NCBI RefSeq assembly: GCF_029784135.1
Contig: NC_073746.1
Location: 303,067,455-303,131,454 of the forward strand
Length of the DNA: 64,000 nucleotides
Origin: Toxorhynchites rutilus septentrionalis
Taxonomy: Eukaryota > Arthropoda > Insecta > Diptera > Culicidae
Reading direction: 5' to 3'
The position numbers and the translations under genes were made by a program. Positions 45,197 through 55,645 of this stretch are shown here, piece by piece (the stretch's first letter is position 1; each line of letters starts with the position of its first letter). Below the pieces are notes generated by a model that saw only the letters and a program-made list of their open reading frames with translations, searched no databases and was not told the origin of the DNA.

Positions 45197-46227
45197 GGCT
45201 GTCAAAAAAGTCCTGCGGTATTTTTTTTGAATTTTCATTTGTTCATAAAATTAGTTACAATCATCTGTTTTAAGACAAATATGCGCTGTTTTGTTCGATG
45301 ACTTGTTCCCAACGAGATGCCAACTTCATAATACCCCTGTTATAGAAGCTCGCTTCCTTATTGGTAAAAAACTCGGATAGCCAATTTTCACACGCCTCTT
45401 TTGTGACTAACTTTTGACTACCTAGCTCGTTCGCCATGGACAAAAACAGGTGGTAGTCACTTGGTGCAAGGTCCGGACTATACGGCGGATGCAAAAGAAC
45501 CTCCCATCCGAGCTCCCGGAGCTTCTGGCGCGTCACCAAAGAAGTGTGTGGCCTGACGTTGTCCTGATGGAAGACAATGCGGCCTCTGTTTATCAAAGAT
45601 GGCCTCTTCTTCATGAGTGCTACCTTCAAGCGGTCCAGTTGTTGGCAGTACAGGTCCGAATTGAGCGTTTGGCCATAGGGAAGCAGCTCATAATAGATTA
45701 TTCCTTGAAAATCCCACCAAACACACAGCAGAACCTTCCTGGCCGTTAATGAGGGCTTGGCCACCGTCTGAGCCGCTTCAGCGGGCTTCGACCACGACCG
45801 TTTGCGCTTCACGTTGTCGTAAGTGACCCACTTTTCATCGCCAGTCACCATCCGCTTCAGAAACGGGTCGATTTTGTTGCGATTCAGCAGCGATTCACAT
45901 GCGTCGGTACGGTCAAAGATGTTTTTTGCGTCAACGTGTGTGGCACCCATACATCGTACTTCTTTGTGAATCCAAGCTTCTTCAAATGGTTAATAACGGT
46001 TTGATGACTTATCCCCAGCTCTTGGCCGATGCTACGGCTGCTACTATGCCGGTCTTTCTCGGCTAATTCAGCGATTTTGTCGAGCGTGGCGCATCTTCGA
46101 CGACCTCTACACCAGAACGAAAACGTTGAAACCATCGTTGTGCGGTGGAAATGGAAACTGTATCGGGTCCATAAACTGCACAAATTTTATTGGCAGCTTG
46201 AGATGCATTTTTGCCTTTGTCATAGTA
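45197..46227 (-). mobile_element. Mariner transposon, copy 2, 5' end lost
   Basis: The 3' terminal repeat GGCTGTCAAAAAAGTCCTGC stands at 45197 after TA, identical to copy 1. The coding region follows on the minus strand. At 46228 the element breaks off after 'CTATGACAAAGG' (minus), where a TA is followed by AAGTGACCAGATGG, the end of the Tc1-like element seen at 26410-27644. The other end of that second insertion is missing. Confidence 0.88.
45270..46227 (-). pseudogene. Mariner transposase pseudogene, copy 2
   Basis: Very similar to the 341-residue protein of copy 1. 45935-45270 is open and contains the core: 'VTGDEKW', 'HQDNVRPH' (Ala to Val), and 'SPDLAPSDYHLF', which keeps the family consensus that copy 1 has lost, so all three catalytic Asp are present. 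Upstream, a frameshift near 45935 ('WVPHTLTQK') and a deletion of roughly 25 bp near 46082 remove the end of the helix-turn-helix linker. The first residues are missing at 46227. The stop at 45270 is the normal end. Confidence 0.88.
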
Positions 46228-46389
46228 TAAAGTGACCAGATGGTCAAAGTCTAACGCGAGACACAAAAAACAAAACGTTATGTATATACGTTATGTGAAC
46301 ATAAACCATAGTTCAGCGAGTCTAAACTGATCAGTATTATTTCTTCCAGAGTATTGGCACTCAGTTGTGAAGAAAATAACATGAGGCTC

Positions 46390-46995
46390 CTACAGGTTTT
46401 GATCAATCAGATAGCTTCTATTGAGCTGAGGCTATCTGAATAGATTAAATAGTGATCAATCGACAAGGATTCATTTTTCTCCAAAGCGTGATAGATTGCA
46501 GCTCCGCAACATACAACGAGCAGGTATTTCTGAGTCTATAAAAGACACTGAAGTTTTTATTAAATATTCTAGCACCGAGGGAGCCGTTAATGTATGATCC
46601 ATCAGTAAAAAACATTTTATAAGAACTTACTTCTCGAAATTTCGACGAAATGATCCGTGGGATAACCACAAAACGCATATGTTCTGGAATTTCACGTATT
46701 TCTTGTACATGATTACATCGAAATTTACAGCAGAATGACAGAAGTACGATAGACAGTCTTGGTTTATGTTGCACGGCGAAGGTTGCAGTTCTTGGGAAAG
46801 GAAGTAAAGTGGTGAACTTTGAATCTGGATTCAATAGAGGAAGCTCTTCGAAATTATGAATTACCAATGGATTCAGATTCATACAATGAATGAGATTTCA
46901 GTATAATAGTTCTGAAAAACGAAGAGGTAGGGGAAGTACTCCTGTCAGAACCTCGAGGCTCGAGGGAGACCGCAGGTTACGTTTCATGAAGATCA
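46390..46995 (-). pseudogene. RNase H region of an LOA-like LINE, decayed fragment
   Basis: On the minus strand: 'SRLEVLTGVLPLPLRFSELL', then 'NLNPLVIHNFEEL', 'MFFTDGSYING' (RNase H first Asp), 'CSLYVAELQSI' (Glu), and after a frameshift 'IYSDSLSSIEAI' (second Asp). The same order occurs in the better copy at 48125-49338. Sequence after 46390 is unrelated, so the His/Asp end of the domain is lost. Confidence 0.75.
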
Positions 46996-47389
46996 ATTAA
47001 GATATTTTGTCCTTCGCCGAATCGATAAACTCCATTGTTCCAGATCCAGAATTCGCAAAGAAACTTATTTACAAGACTAATTTGTTCGGAGAAATTTAAG
47101 GTGTACACTCAATTTAGCGATGCCTAGAATAGAGATTGTTTTCAATTTTTAGGAATAAACAATTAGCAGAAAACTTTTCTCGGAATGTTATTGCACGTAC
47201 AACTAGGTCAATGTGTGAGTAATAAATATGCACCAAAAGAATCAATGTATTCAAAATATTTCATACCAAATAAATGGAAAGTATCGTCAAGTAGCATTTG
47301 TACACTCAATTTTGCGACAGACTGTAGTTGAGACAATATTAAATTATCCTAACATTCATACATCGCCTCCTATGCTTCTTTCAGCAACG
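46996..47389. other. Spacer, nothing recognised
   Basis: No gene or terminal repeat. 'GTACACTCAATTT' occurs twice (47103, 47298). Confidence 0.35.
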
Positions 47390-47694
47390 CTACAGAAACC
47401 GCTTTTTGAATTTTGCGGGTACCCGAGTATCCGCAAAAAAATGGCCCAAATCGAGGTCTTCAAAAAACTTTTTTTTTTTATACCAAATGTAAACGGTTTT
47501 ATTTAGATTGTCCTGTAATCTGTTTGTATGTTTGTATGTTTGTATGTTTGTAACATGTTTGTCTGTAGCTCTGATCCACATTAATAGAAATTTGATCCTC
47601 TTTCTGCTGACCGATTGATCTGAATTTTGGAACACACTTTTATCTCTGTAGTCATCATAAAACTGGCGGCCACTATCTTGGATTTTCAAGATAA
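47390..47694. repeat. Fragment of the pogo-like non-autonomous family
   Basis: 'CATTAATAGAAATTTGATCC', 'CTGACCGATTGATCTGAA' and 'GGCGGCCACTATCTTGG' match the centre and subunits of the 19 kb and 38 kb copies. Four TTTGTATG units precede them (47523-47550). Confidence 0.55.
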
Positions 47695-48010
47695 TCTATT
47701 CAATAAAAATGTAAGGCAAAATATGTTGGTAAGCGGAAAACCCGAAGAAGGGATGGTCCGATTTTAGCTTTCTTTATTTTGTTGTATTCGTCTCTTCCTG
47801 TAGATCAATATAGTGGAGAGAGAAATCGGAAAATTTTCGGAAAATCCTGAAGGAAGGTCGGAAAATTCGAAAAATTGTAATCCCACATGTTCTAAAATTA
47901 CATAATAATAAGCGTTGTTAGTTCATTCGATATTTGCACTAACGAAATTGATTTTTGTTCGAAAGTGGAAAAGGATTTTCAGACGGAATAACGCATTCCT
48001 ATATCTTCTA
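47695..48010 (+). mobile_element. Helitron 5' fragment
   Basis: A|TCTATTCAATAAAAATG, then 'GGCAAAATATGTTGG' and 'CCCGAAGAAGGGATGGTCCG' parallel the start of the element at 48011. The 3' end was not found. Confidence 0.5.
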
Positions 48011-48124
48011 TCTATATAAACAAAAATGGAAGGCCAAATGTGTTGGTATGCCCTAAACCCGAGGAAGGAATGGTCCGATTTGAGCTGTCTTCATTTTATA
48101 ATATTCTCTGTATCAAACATGTAT

Positions 48125-49338
48125 CAAACAAGAGTCTCGAAGTTTTGGCAGGAGTACCCCCGCTTACTCTTCGGTTCACAGAATTATCCTACAGATTTCT
48201 CATCCGTTGCAAGATCATGAATCCATTGGTGATTGATAACTTCGAAAATCTACTCCAACTGACTCCTCAGTCAAGTTTTATGTCTTCATACCATGAGTAC
48301 CTTACCCACGACGTGCACCCTTCACCAGGCATCTCCAACCAAGTTTGCTTCCCATACTTCTGCAATTCCTCTGTCATTTTTTATCTGTCCATGCGACAAA
48401 AAATCCATGGAATCCCAGATCACCTACGCTCCGATTCTATTCCGCCGATATTTTCGGCAGAATATAGGAAAGTTGGATCTGATAAAATGTTCTTTACTGA
48501 CGGTTCATTCATAAACGGGTCCACTGGCTTCGGCATCTTCAATGAAAATTCCAGTGCCTCTTTCAAACTCAAAGATCCTTGTTCCGTGTATGTCGCTGAA
48601 CTGGGTGCGATATATTACGCATTAGGGATCATTGAAACATTGCCCATCGACCACTATTTTATTTTTTCAGACAGTCTCAGCTCAATAGAGGCAATCCGCT
48701 CAATGAAAGTTGATAAACGCTCATCTTATTTCCTAACAAGAATAAGACAACTATTGAGTGTTTTGGTCGAAAAATTATTCAAGATTACCTCAGCATGGGT
48801 TCCCTCTCATTGCTCGATTCCGGGGAATGAGAAAGCGGACTCGCTAGCTAAGGTGGGCGCTTTAGAAGGCACACTTTTTGAAAGGCAAATTGCTTATAAT
48901 GAATTTTTCCACATTCCTCGTCAGTATACGCTCGTAAGTTGGCAGCGCATGTGGAGTGGTGATGAGTTCGGTCATTGGTTACACACGATTATCCCTAAGG
49001 TCTCGACGAGTGCATGGTTCAAGGGATTGAATGTAGGTCGTGATTTCATTCGCGTGATATCTCGGCTTATGTCCAATCACTACAACCTAAACGCGCATCT
49101 CTATCGCATTGGGCTCGCAGCAAACAATCTTTGTGATTGTGGCGATGGCTACCACGACATCGAGCATGTTGTCTGGTCGTGTATCCGGTTCCATGCTGCT
49201 CGCTCTCAGCTCTCTAGAGCACTGAGAGCACAAGGCAGACAATCGGATATCCCCGTCCGGGATATCTTAGGTAGCTGGGATCCTGATCTTCTGCTTCATC
49301 TATACCTGTTCCTCAGAAACGCCGATGTCAACGTTTAA
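48125..49338 (+). CDS. RNase H domain and C-terminus of an LOA/I-group LINE ORF2, frame open
   Basis: RNase H of a non-LTR retrotransposon, which removes RNA from the RNA-DNA hybrid after target-primed reverse transcription. The open frame begins at 48040 (432 codons), but the first 28 codons come from the surrounding Helitron; LINE sequence starts at 48125. Residue numbers count from 48040: all five RNase H residues are present, D154 ('FFTDGSF'), E187 ('YVAELGAI'), D211 ('FSDSLSS'), H257 ('WVPSHCS') and D267 ('GNEKADSLAK'), with the standard ten-residue H-D spacing. Residues about 375-395 form a zinc-knuckle-like 'CDCGDGYHDIEHVVWSC', usual downstream of RNase H in this group. The frame has no stop, so it is young or selected; more likely young. 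LOA versus I clade was not resolved. Confidence 0.85.
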
Positions 49339-49850
49339 TGATGTTTCCTTCGTTGTGCCCCCGTTTCATATCCCTCCTATCCGATCGATAAACTTTTACT
49401 TAGTCGCGGCAATACATACACACACTCTTTACAGATGCACGGGCCGAAGGTTGTGCAGTCCACTGATCATTCAACAAGAGCCAAAGGTTGTACCGCTCAT
49501 GACAACTCTACACGAGCTGATGATTGCGCCGGCTAGTGACCATTTTATCCTGGATTCCTCGAGTCGAGAAAGACGCACCACGATAGATATGGGGTACAGA
49601 CTAGGGGGGCGTTGCTGATTAATGGTCAGCTGCATCCCAATAGGAAGTATCCCGTGTCGGGCATACGTACAGAGCATCGAAGACTGCAACATACCAATTA
49701 TGAGAACACTTGTAATACTAACCTCGAGCCAACCGCGAGTAATCGGTTACATATTACTAACATAGTTGTAAGACAAAAATTGTCAAAATATTGGACTCCC
49801 GGCCCCGTCAGGCTAACGCCACATGTGCCTTAATAAAATATATATTTTGG
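48125..49850 (+). mobile_element. 5'-truncated LOA-like LINE with 10-bp target-site duplication
   Basis: AAACATGTAT occurs at 48115-48124 and again at 49851-49860. Between them lie the C-terminal part of a LINE ORF2 (RNase H) and a 510-bp 3' UTR ending 'GCCTTAATAAAATATATATT'. Reverse transcriptase and endonuclease are absent because of 5' truncation. Confidence 0.82.
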
Positions 49851-50159
49851 AAACATGTATTCCATGCAACTGAGAAACATGTTATTTCCAAATGCTTGAA
49901 GAACCTTGAATGAGAATTGTGTCTGAAAATAGTTTTATATTAAAAGGACGAACTTTTGTAGAAGTACTAGATAATTTATAGTAAAAGGAAATTGTAAAGG
50001 ACCAAAGGGTAATCAATCAATGAAGAGTTCAGTGATTGGACTCACTAACGTTCACTTAGTAAGAAAACGTGGATGTTTGAAAGTATTCAAATCAAAAAAT
50101 CTTTTTTGGGCGAGACGAAGTTCGTCGGGTCAGCTAGTCCATAACATATTTTCTCAAAA

Positions 50160-50640
50160 CATCATCGATATGGGTTTTTCAAACTCCATCAATATAGGTA
50201 TCAAATAAAAGGGCTTCACTAGTAGAACACAGTTATTTATGAAAAATACAAATCCAAGATGGCTGCCAATACAAAATGGCGGACTATACATTTTCTCAAA
50301 ACCTCATTAATATGAGTATCAAATGAAAGGGCTTGACTAGTAGAATACGGTTATTTGTGAAAAATGCAAATCCAAGATGGCTGCCACTACCAAATGGCGG
50401 ACTACATATTATGTCAAAACCCCGTTAATATGGGTATCAAATGAAAGGGCTTTACTAGTAGAACACAGCTATTAATGAAAAATACAAATCCAAGATGGCT
50501 GCCGCTTCAAAATGGCGGACTATATATTTTCTCAAAACCTCATCAATATGGGTATCAAATGAAAGGGCTTGACTAATAGAATACGATTATTTATGAAAAA
50601 TCCAACTCCAAGATGGCCGCAATCACAAAATAGCAAATTA
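50160..50640 (+). repeat. Tandem array of four pogo-like subunits, about 120 bp each
   Basis: 'GGTATCAAATGAAAGGGC' recurs at about 50197, 50317, 50431 and 50550, each followed by 'AAATCCAAGATGGCTGCC'-like text and 'TCAAAACCTCATCAATATG'. The same unit occurs in the 19 kb and 38 kb copies. It ends at 50640, next to the DD37E derivative. Confidence 0.8.
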
Positions 50641-50658
50641 CTTTATTAAACTATTTTA

Positions 50659-51137
50659 AAGGGTGAGTCACATCAAATTGCATCACGGAAAACGCTGTAG
50701 AATCGCTGCGAATCTCCTCCGGAACGCTGAATTTGTCCTCTGCGGAGAAGAACAACAGGCCCGGCAGCTGACGAAAGTCCGCTTTGACGTAGGTTTCGTC
50801 GTCCATTACCAGGCAATGCGGCTTCGTCAGCATTTCGGTGTACAGCTTCCGGGCTCGCTTCTTCCCCACCATGTTTTGCCTTTCGTCGCGGTTAGGAGCC
50901 TTCTGAACCTTGTATGTACGAAGGCCCTCCCGCTGCTTGGTCCGCTGGACGAATGAACTTGACAAATTCTGCTTATTGACGACATTTTTCCAAATTTACG
51001 AAAAATTGACAGTGAAGCATGTCCAACGTGATCTATACACTCTTATCTGATTATACGCGAAAGCTGAAGATATAATTCCTAAAAATTAAATTTCTACAGC
51101 GTTTTTTCCGTGATGCAATTTGATGTGACACACCCTT
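50659..51137 (-). mobile_element. Internally deleted DD37E (ITmD37E-type) derivative, 479 bp
   Basis: Both termini (TA|AAGGGTGAGTCACATC and GTGACACACCCTT|TA) and the 5' leader match the full element at 55646-56942. Inside, only codons equivalent to residues 91-179 of the transposase remain ('SSSFVQRTKQREGLRTYKV' to 'DKFSVPEEIR'), including 'VMDDET' with the first catalytic Asp. Two deletions removed the helix-turn-helix start and the rest of the catalytic domain. It is a non-autonomous, MITE-like product of the full element. Confidence 0.9.
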
Positions 51138-51152
51138 TATTTAGCTTTAACT

Positions 51153-51446
51153 AATTGTGATTAAACATAATAATATACTAAAAGCTAGAAAATAATTAGG
51201 CAAGTAGCAGTTAGCAGTTATCACACCTCTCCTTCATTAGTCTAGGGCATTGATAAGACTAAAATAAAGTCGTGGGGCACGTTGGATTTCCATTATCCAC
51301 AATTAGCGACTTCTTTATTTTTACCACGATTTTATTTTAGTCTTATCAATGTCCTAGACTAATGAAGGAGAGGTGTGATAACTGCTAACTGCTACTTGCC
51401 TAATTATTTTCTAGCTTTTGGTACATTATTATATTTAATCACAATT
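51153..51446. repeat. Large imperfect palindrome, arms about 120 bp
   Basis: The left arm (51153-51277), 'AATTGTGATTAAAC' ... 'AAGCTAGAAAATAATTAGGC' ... 'GACTAAAATAAAGTCGTGG', is answered in reverse by 51327-51446, with a spacer of about 50 bp. The left-arm sequence also appears at 20090-20200 in the pogo-like copy 1, so the palindrome derives from that family. Confidence 0.8.
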
Positions 51447-52540
51447 AAACCGTTTAACTTAAAAAGTTTGTTTTACTTATTTTATTCTATCTGTCAAGTC
51501 GATTTTCGATAAAAAAAAATTCAGGTAACAGTAAATCTCAACGTTTCATACAATTTCAAGACATTTGGCATCAAAAAACTTTCTTCTTAAACTCTTAGGT
51601 GATTTTTCAACATTTCGCAGGATGTCCCGTATGAAAAATCGAGATGACTATTTTCATTGGCACCCTAAAACAATAGGTTTTGCCGAAAAAAACCGATTAA
51701 ATGACGCAAAAAACACCGACGTTGAGAAGGTAAAAGTTCCACTGTGAACGTAAGTGCCATCCAAGAAGAAGATGAGGATGCCAAAAATGTACTAAGTATT
51801 TATTTTTGGGTGTACTCTCCCTAGCGCAAATGACCCGTGGTTTGCATACTTGATCCTTAGTAGTTCTTCAACGGTTTTCCGGAAGGTAGTGAGACATGGT
51901 GTATGGGGCGTAAGTTCTTTATAGCATTACATACGTTAATACTTGTGTTCTGGTTGGCGTAAGCGTGTCGGCTAGCAAGGCATTCAAGGAGGTTGATGCG
52001 GCTGCGGTAGTCTCTCTTAACTCTGTCGTAGTGTTGTTGAACGACAGCTTCCGATTGATAGTGACCTCGAAGATCCCGAATGTGTGTAAAACTTTCCCCA
52101 TCGATTTGGTGGGTAAAATAACTGTTGGGAGGTGATAGTTCAAAACCCGCTGAGCAGACTCACGGTGGTATTTGCGATTCTAAGTTTCTCTTAGATCTCT
52201 CTCAGCGATGAATCGCTAATAATCTTCCAGATTTACATTGGAAGTACATAAATTGGTTCGGGGTGATTTGTTTTCCAGATCTTTGAACCCACGGTCAATA
52301 AGATACAGGTAAATTTGTTTGTGCTTTTTTTTTATCGAATACAGGGTTATTCCATAAAAAAATCATACATTTTCATCCACCAAAGAAATTGTGCAGGATA
52401 TCAACATAGTCGTCCATGTTTCAAATAAAATTTACTTTTTGCATTAATGGTTCTGTTGATGTTGGCAGTTGTTTTGGTACAGTTAAGCAGATCTATATCG
52501 CTCATATATTCCTAACATGGCACTAGGGGCAATTCATCAT
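51447..52540. other. Spacer with SINE 3' fragment
   Basis: 51717-51775 ('GACGTTGAGAAGG', 'GTAAGTGCCATCCAAGAAG') resembles the Feilai-like SINE 3' end. 51540-51700 ('CATTTGGCATCAAAAAA') resembles text near 10700. The ORF 51919-52143 (minus) has no domain that I can name. Confidence 0.4.
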
Positions 52541-54480
52541 CTCACCTATTAAGTTGCGCCTTAATGGCACCAGCGGGCAAATAAAAATTTACAATTTCAA
52601 ATACCCGCCCAACTGAACAACTAAACGGCGCATCGCTAAACGATCCTCTATTTTGCTTATTAAGGCCATTTGTGGTCCCACAAAAGCTTACGAGGCAGAA
52701 CAAAAAAAAAACGGTTCGCCCCCTGTTTCGCAACGCTTTATGCAATCGCTTTTACGATCCGAGTTCGGACTGCAGAAAATCAAGCAACCATTTCCAAGTA
52801 TAATGCCCCCCGAGCGCCAAAATCTTGTCTCGCGAATCATTGCTCATTTTGGCACTTTGTGGCGAAATTTTCGCGAAACTTCATAATCATTATTCTGACA
52901 AAATCAGTAAACACTGGCGAAGTAGCGAAACGCCCATTTTTAAGTGGTGGTGATGTACGAGAAAAAAATATGAACTGATTTGTATCAAAAGCTTCCAAGG
53001 CGTGAAACGGAAGATCTGGTTCCTGGTTCCTTTCTTCCGCCGTATCGGAATCTACACTCACCGAGTGTGTATGTGTGCTTTGTGATCCGGTGCTTAGCCG
53101 TGTAAACAAGTCGTTTGGCTAGATTGCGACTACTTAATTCATTCATTTATATTTCGTATGGTAAGTCAGTGTTTTTTTCTTCTCTCTTCCATTGAGATCG
53201 AATCAAGAGCTTCGCTCACTTTTCGTTAAGTTTATCTGCGATAAACCAAGCCAATGAATATACATTGCTGGAAATGAAATGAATAGCAATGATGTTTATG
53301 CCATAAAGCAAACATGTCCGCCACCAACGCAAATCTTCCCTCCTAGAGCAGCCACTCTCCGTCGCTTGTTTTTCCCTCCAACGGGCCGCGTGTAACAAAT
53401 TTTTATTAGACCCGTCACAATCGGCGATAAAAATTAGTCTTGTAAAAACACAAAACAAAAGACAGTTTCCCCCATCCGCGCGGAAACGGACCGCCACCAG
53501 CAGCCAGCAGCGTGAGCGGCGAGCGAAACAGAAAAAAAAAATTACATCAATAATTCATGTTTACTTAAAAAATTTCCATCTCCGGCCGAACTGGGCGCTT
53601 GCCGAAATACATACAGAAAAAAAAATTAAACACATTAAGCTCCGAAACTGTTCAGGCACACTTCTGCTTCCAATGCAGCATAACCTCGGAATGAATGAAT
53701 TGAAATTATCTCCCTCAGTTCGATCTTCCCTTCCCGATCATCGCAGAAGAACAGAGGAACCGAAACATGCGGTGTTAAAGTTGGTCCTTCGAAAGGCGCG
53801 CGCGTTTCGTCCGACAGGAGATAGCAAAAACGAGAGCAGAGAAAAAAAAATCATAAATACATGACATTCAGAAACGCCGGGTGGATGAGCAAATGGGATT
53901 AATTTTTTTTCTTGCAGAAATTGAAGTTAAAATCAACGAAAAAAACTTATTTCAATATTTCATTACCCTCCCATTGTTAAATAGATGAGTAATGCTATCG
54001 GGAGTTTTTTTTGTGTACATCATTTCTTTCCGCGAAGTAAGGAGTCGAATATTTAGAGCGGTTTAGATTTGAACGGTGTGTTTTTTTTTCTCCATTCTAA
54101 TCTATCGGGAGATAGCGGCCGGATGCTGGGTAGTCATGGTTGGTGGTCTCCCAGGAGTGTCGGGTCGTGCATCAATGCGAGGATAAGGTTAATGGTGCGC
54201 ACCAGCGAGTGACGGTTTGTTTCACGCTTTCAACCCAAAACGAATGGCGTACAACAAAAGGAGAGAGTGAGAGATTAAATGAGCATCGCGCATTTATCAA
54301 TAATTGATTAGAAATTATGCTGCTATTTTTTATTTTCGCTCTGTGCCCGCGGGAATGCCATTGGGAAATACAGGGATGCTACTCAAGGAAATCGTCTACA
54401 TCTGCTGTTCGAATTAAAATTGAATACACATTAATGAGACGCCCAAATGAAATGACATAGCATAGTAATTCTATGCCAAA
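52541..54480. other. GC-richer island without a recognisable gene
   Basis: Non-repetitive sequence with poly-A/poly-T runs (53531, 53630, 53910, 54088). Small ORFs on both strands overlap and lack domains. Possibly intronic or regulatory. Confidence 0.45.
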
Positions 54481-55643
54481 TGACGATTACCTTCAGACTA
54501 TCTTCAGATTGAATGAAACTTCGAATACGCTCTCGGTAGAGGAAACTATAAATTTCCCAGGGGTGGAAAGGTTCTTCTGACTAACTGACCGTCTACATTG
54601 AGTTTATGATGTGAGCCTACAAGAAAGAATCCTTTTCCGATATGAGCAATTTGAAATGAATTCGACAAATGACAAACATGAGGTTTTTTGATTCGGATCG
54701 AAGTTTTTATTCCGTTCGGGTTGAAGGAAATATGAGCTTTCCAGAGCATTTGGGAAGTTTTTGGCTCAAGTGTAACATTTGAAAAGGGCGTATCGATGTT
54801 AGTAAGAGAAATCGTTGATAATTTATACCCCAAAAACTATGAGTCCTACCGAAATAGTGTCTTAGAAAGAGCTATAGAGTATTGATGTAAAAACGTGAAA
54901 AAAATATACACTGAGAGAAAACATAAGTGCTCTTTTTTTATTTACAAAAAAAATTATGTTCAATGTCTAAAATACATATTTTTAATTTTTTTTTTATTTT
55001 TTCATATAAAATAGAAGTCATTTAGAAAATTTAAAAATGGGTACAAAATGATGAAACTATTTTTCAAATCGAATTTACAATCAGTTTTAGCCACAAATTA
55101 TAAATCCCGATGTGATTTAAAATAAAAAATCTCTTCATCAATCTCCTTGCATTTACCATTCTCGAGATATTTAAAAAAATATTTCTAATTTATTGTCTTT
55201 TTTATAGTAAATAGGCTCTTTTAATATATTTGTCGTGTTATACCGCAATGTTCATGAAATTTTATGAATTTGCTTATAATTTTCAACAATTTTTCTAAAT
55301 ACATCATTATGGTAAAACTATATGTTTAGAAGTTACGTTGAAAAACATAGTCGCTACGTTTTGTATTAATCCACATGTCTTCAAATGTTTTTCAACGTAA
55401 CTCCTAAACAAGCTGATTTTCGTGGCCGGCCTTTACGATTTGCGTTCTTTCTTCTTGATGCATTTAATTTCTGATACAGCGTAATGTTTGAGAAATTAAA
55501 TTGATGTTTGCAATCATAAATTCATTGGAACTGTTTCAACGCAGTAGCAGTAGTAAATTGAGACTACCTTCCCGAGATTTTGTATTTGAAGCCTTGATAT
55601 AATTTGCCTTAAGTGGCTCCATGCAGATTGTGAAAAGTATGAT
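54481..55643. other. AT-rich spacer with a 25-bp inverted repeat
   Basis: TGTTTAGAAGTTACGTTGAA (55323-55347) and its near-perfect complement (55386-55410) form a hairpin with a 38-base loop and one mismatch. Otherwise nothing recognised. Confidence 0.5.
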
Positions 55644-55645
55644 TA

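Larger units (their letters stand above)
48011..50137 (+). mobile_element. Helitron carrying a LINE insertion
   Basis: Starts A|TCTATATAAACAAAAATGG (48011) and ends 'GAGACGAAGTTCGTCGGGTC' + AGCTAG|T (50137), with the palindromic hairpin GACGAA/TTCGTC next to the 3' CTAG. Without the LINE at 48125-49850 it would be about 390 bp. Confidence 0.8.

Noticed and set aside
28514..46227. A large composite transposon bounded by the two mariner copies
   Set aside because: The copies are in opposite orientation with 15 kb between them, and each has its own TA insertion site; they are independent insertions.
50020..50208. 62-codon ORF near the Helitron 3' end
   Set aside because: It spans the Helitron boundary and tandem repeat units; no domain.
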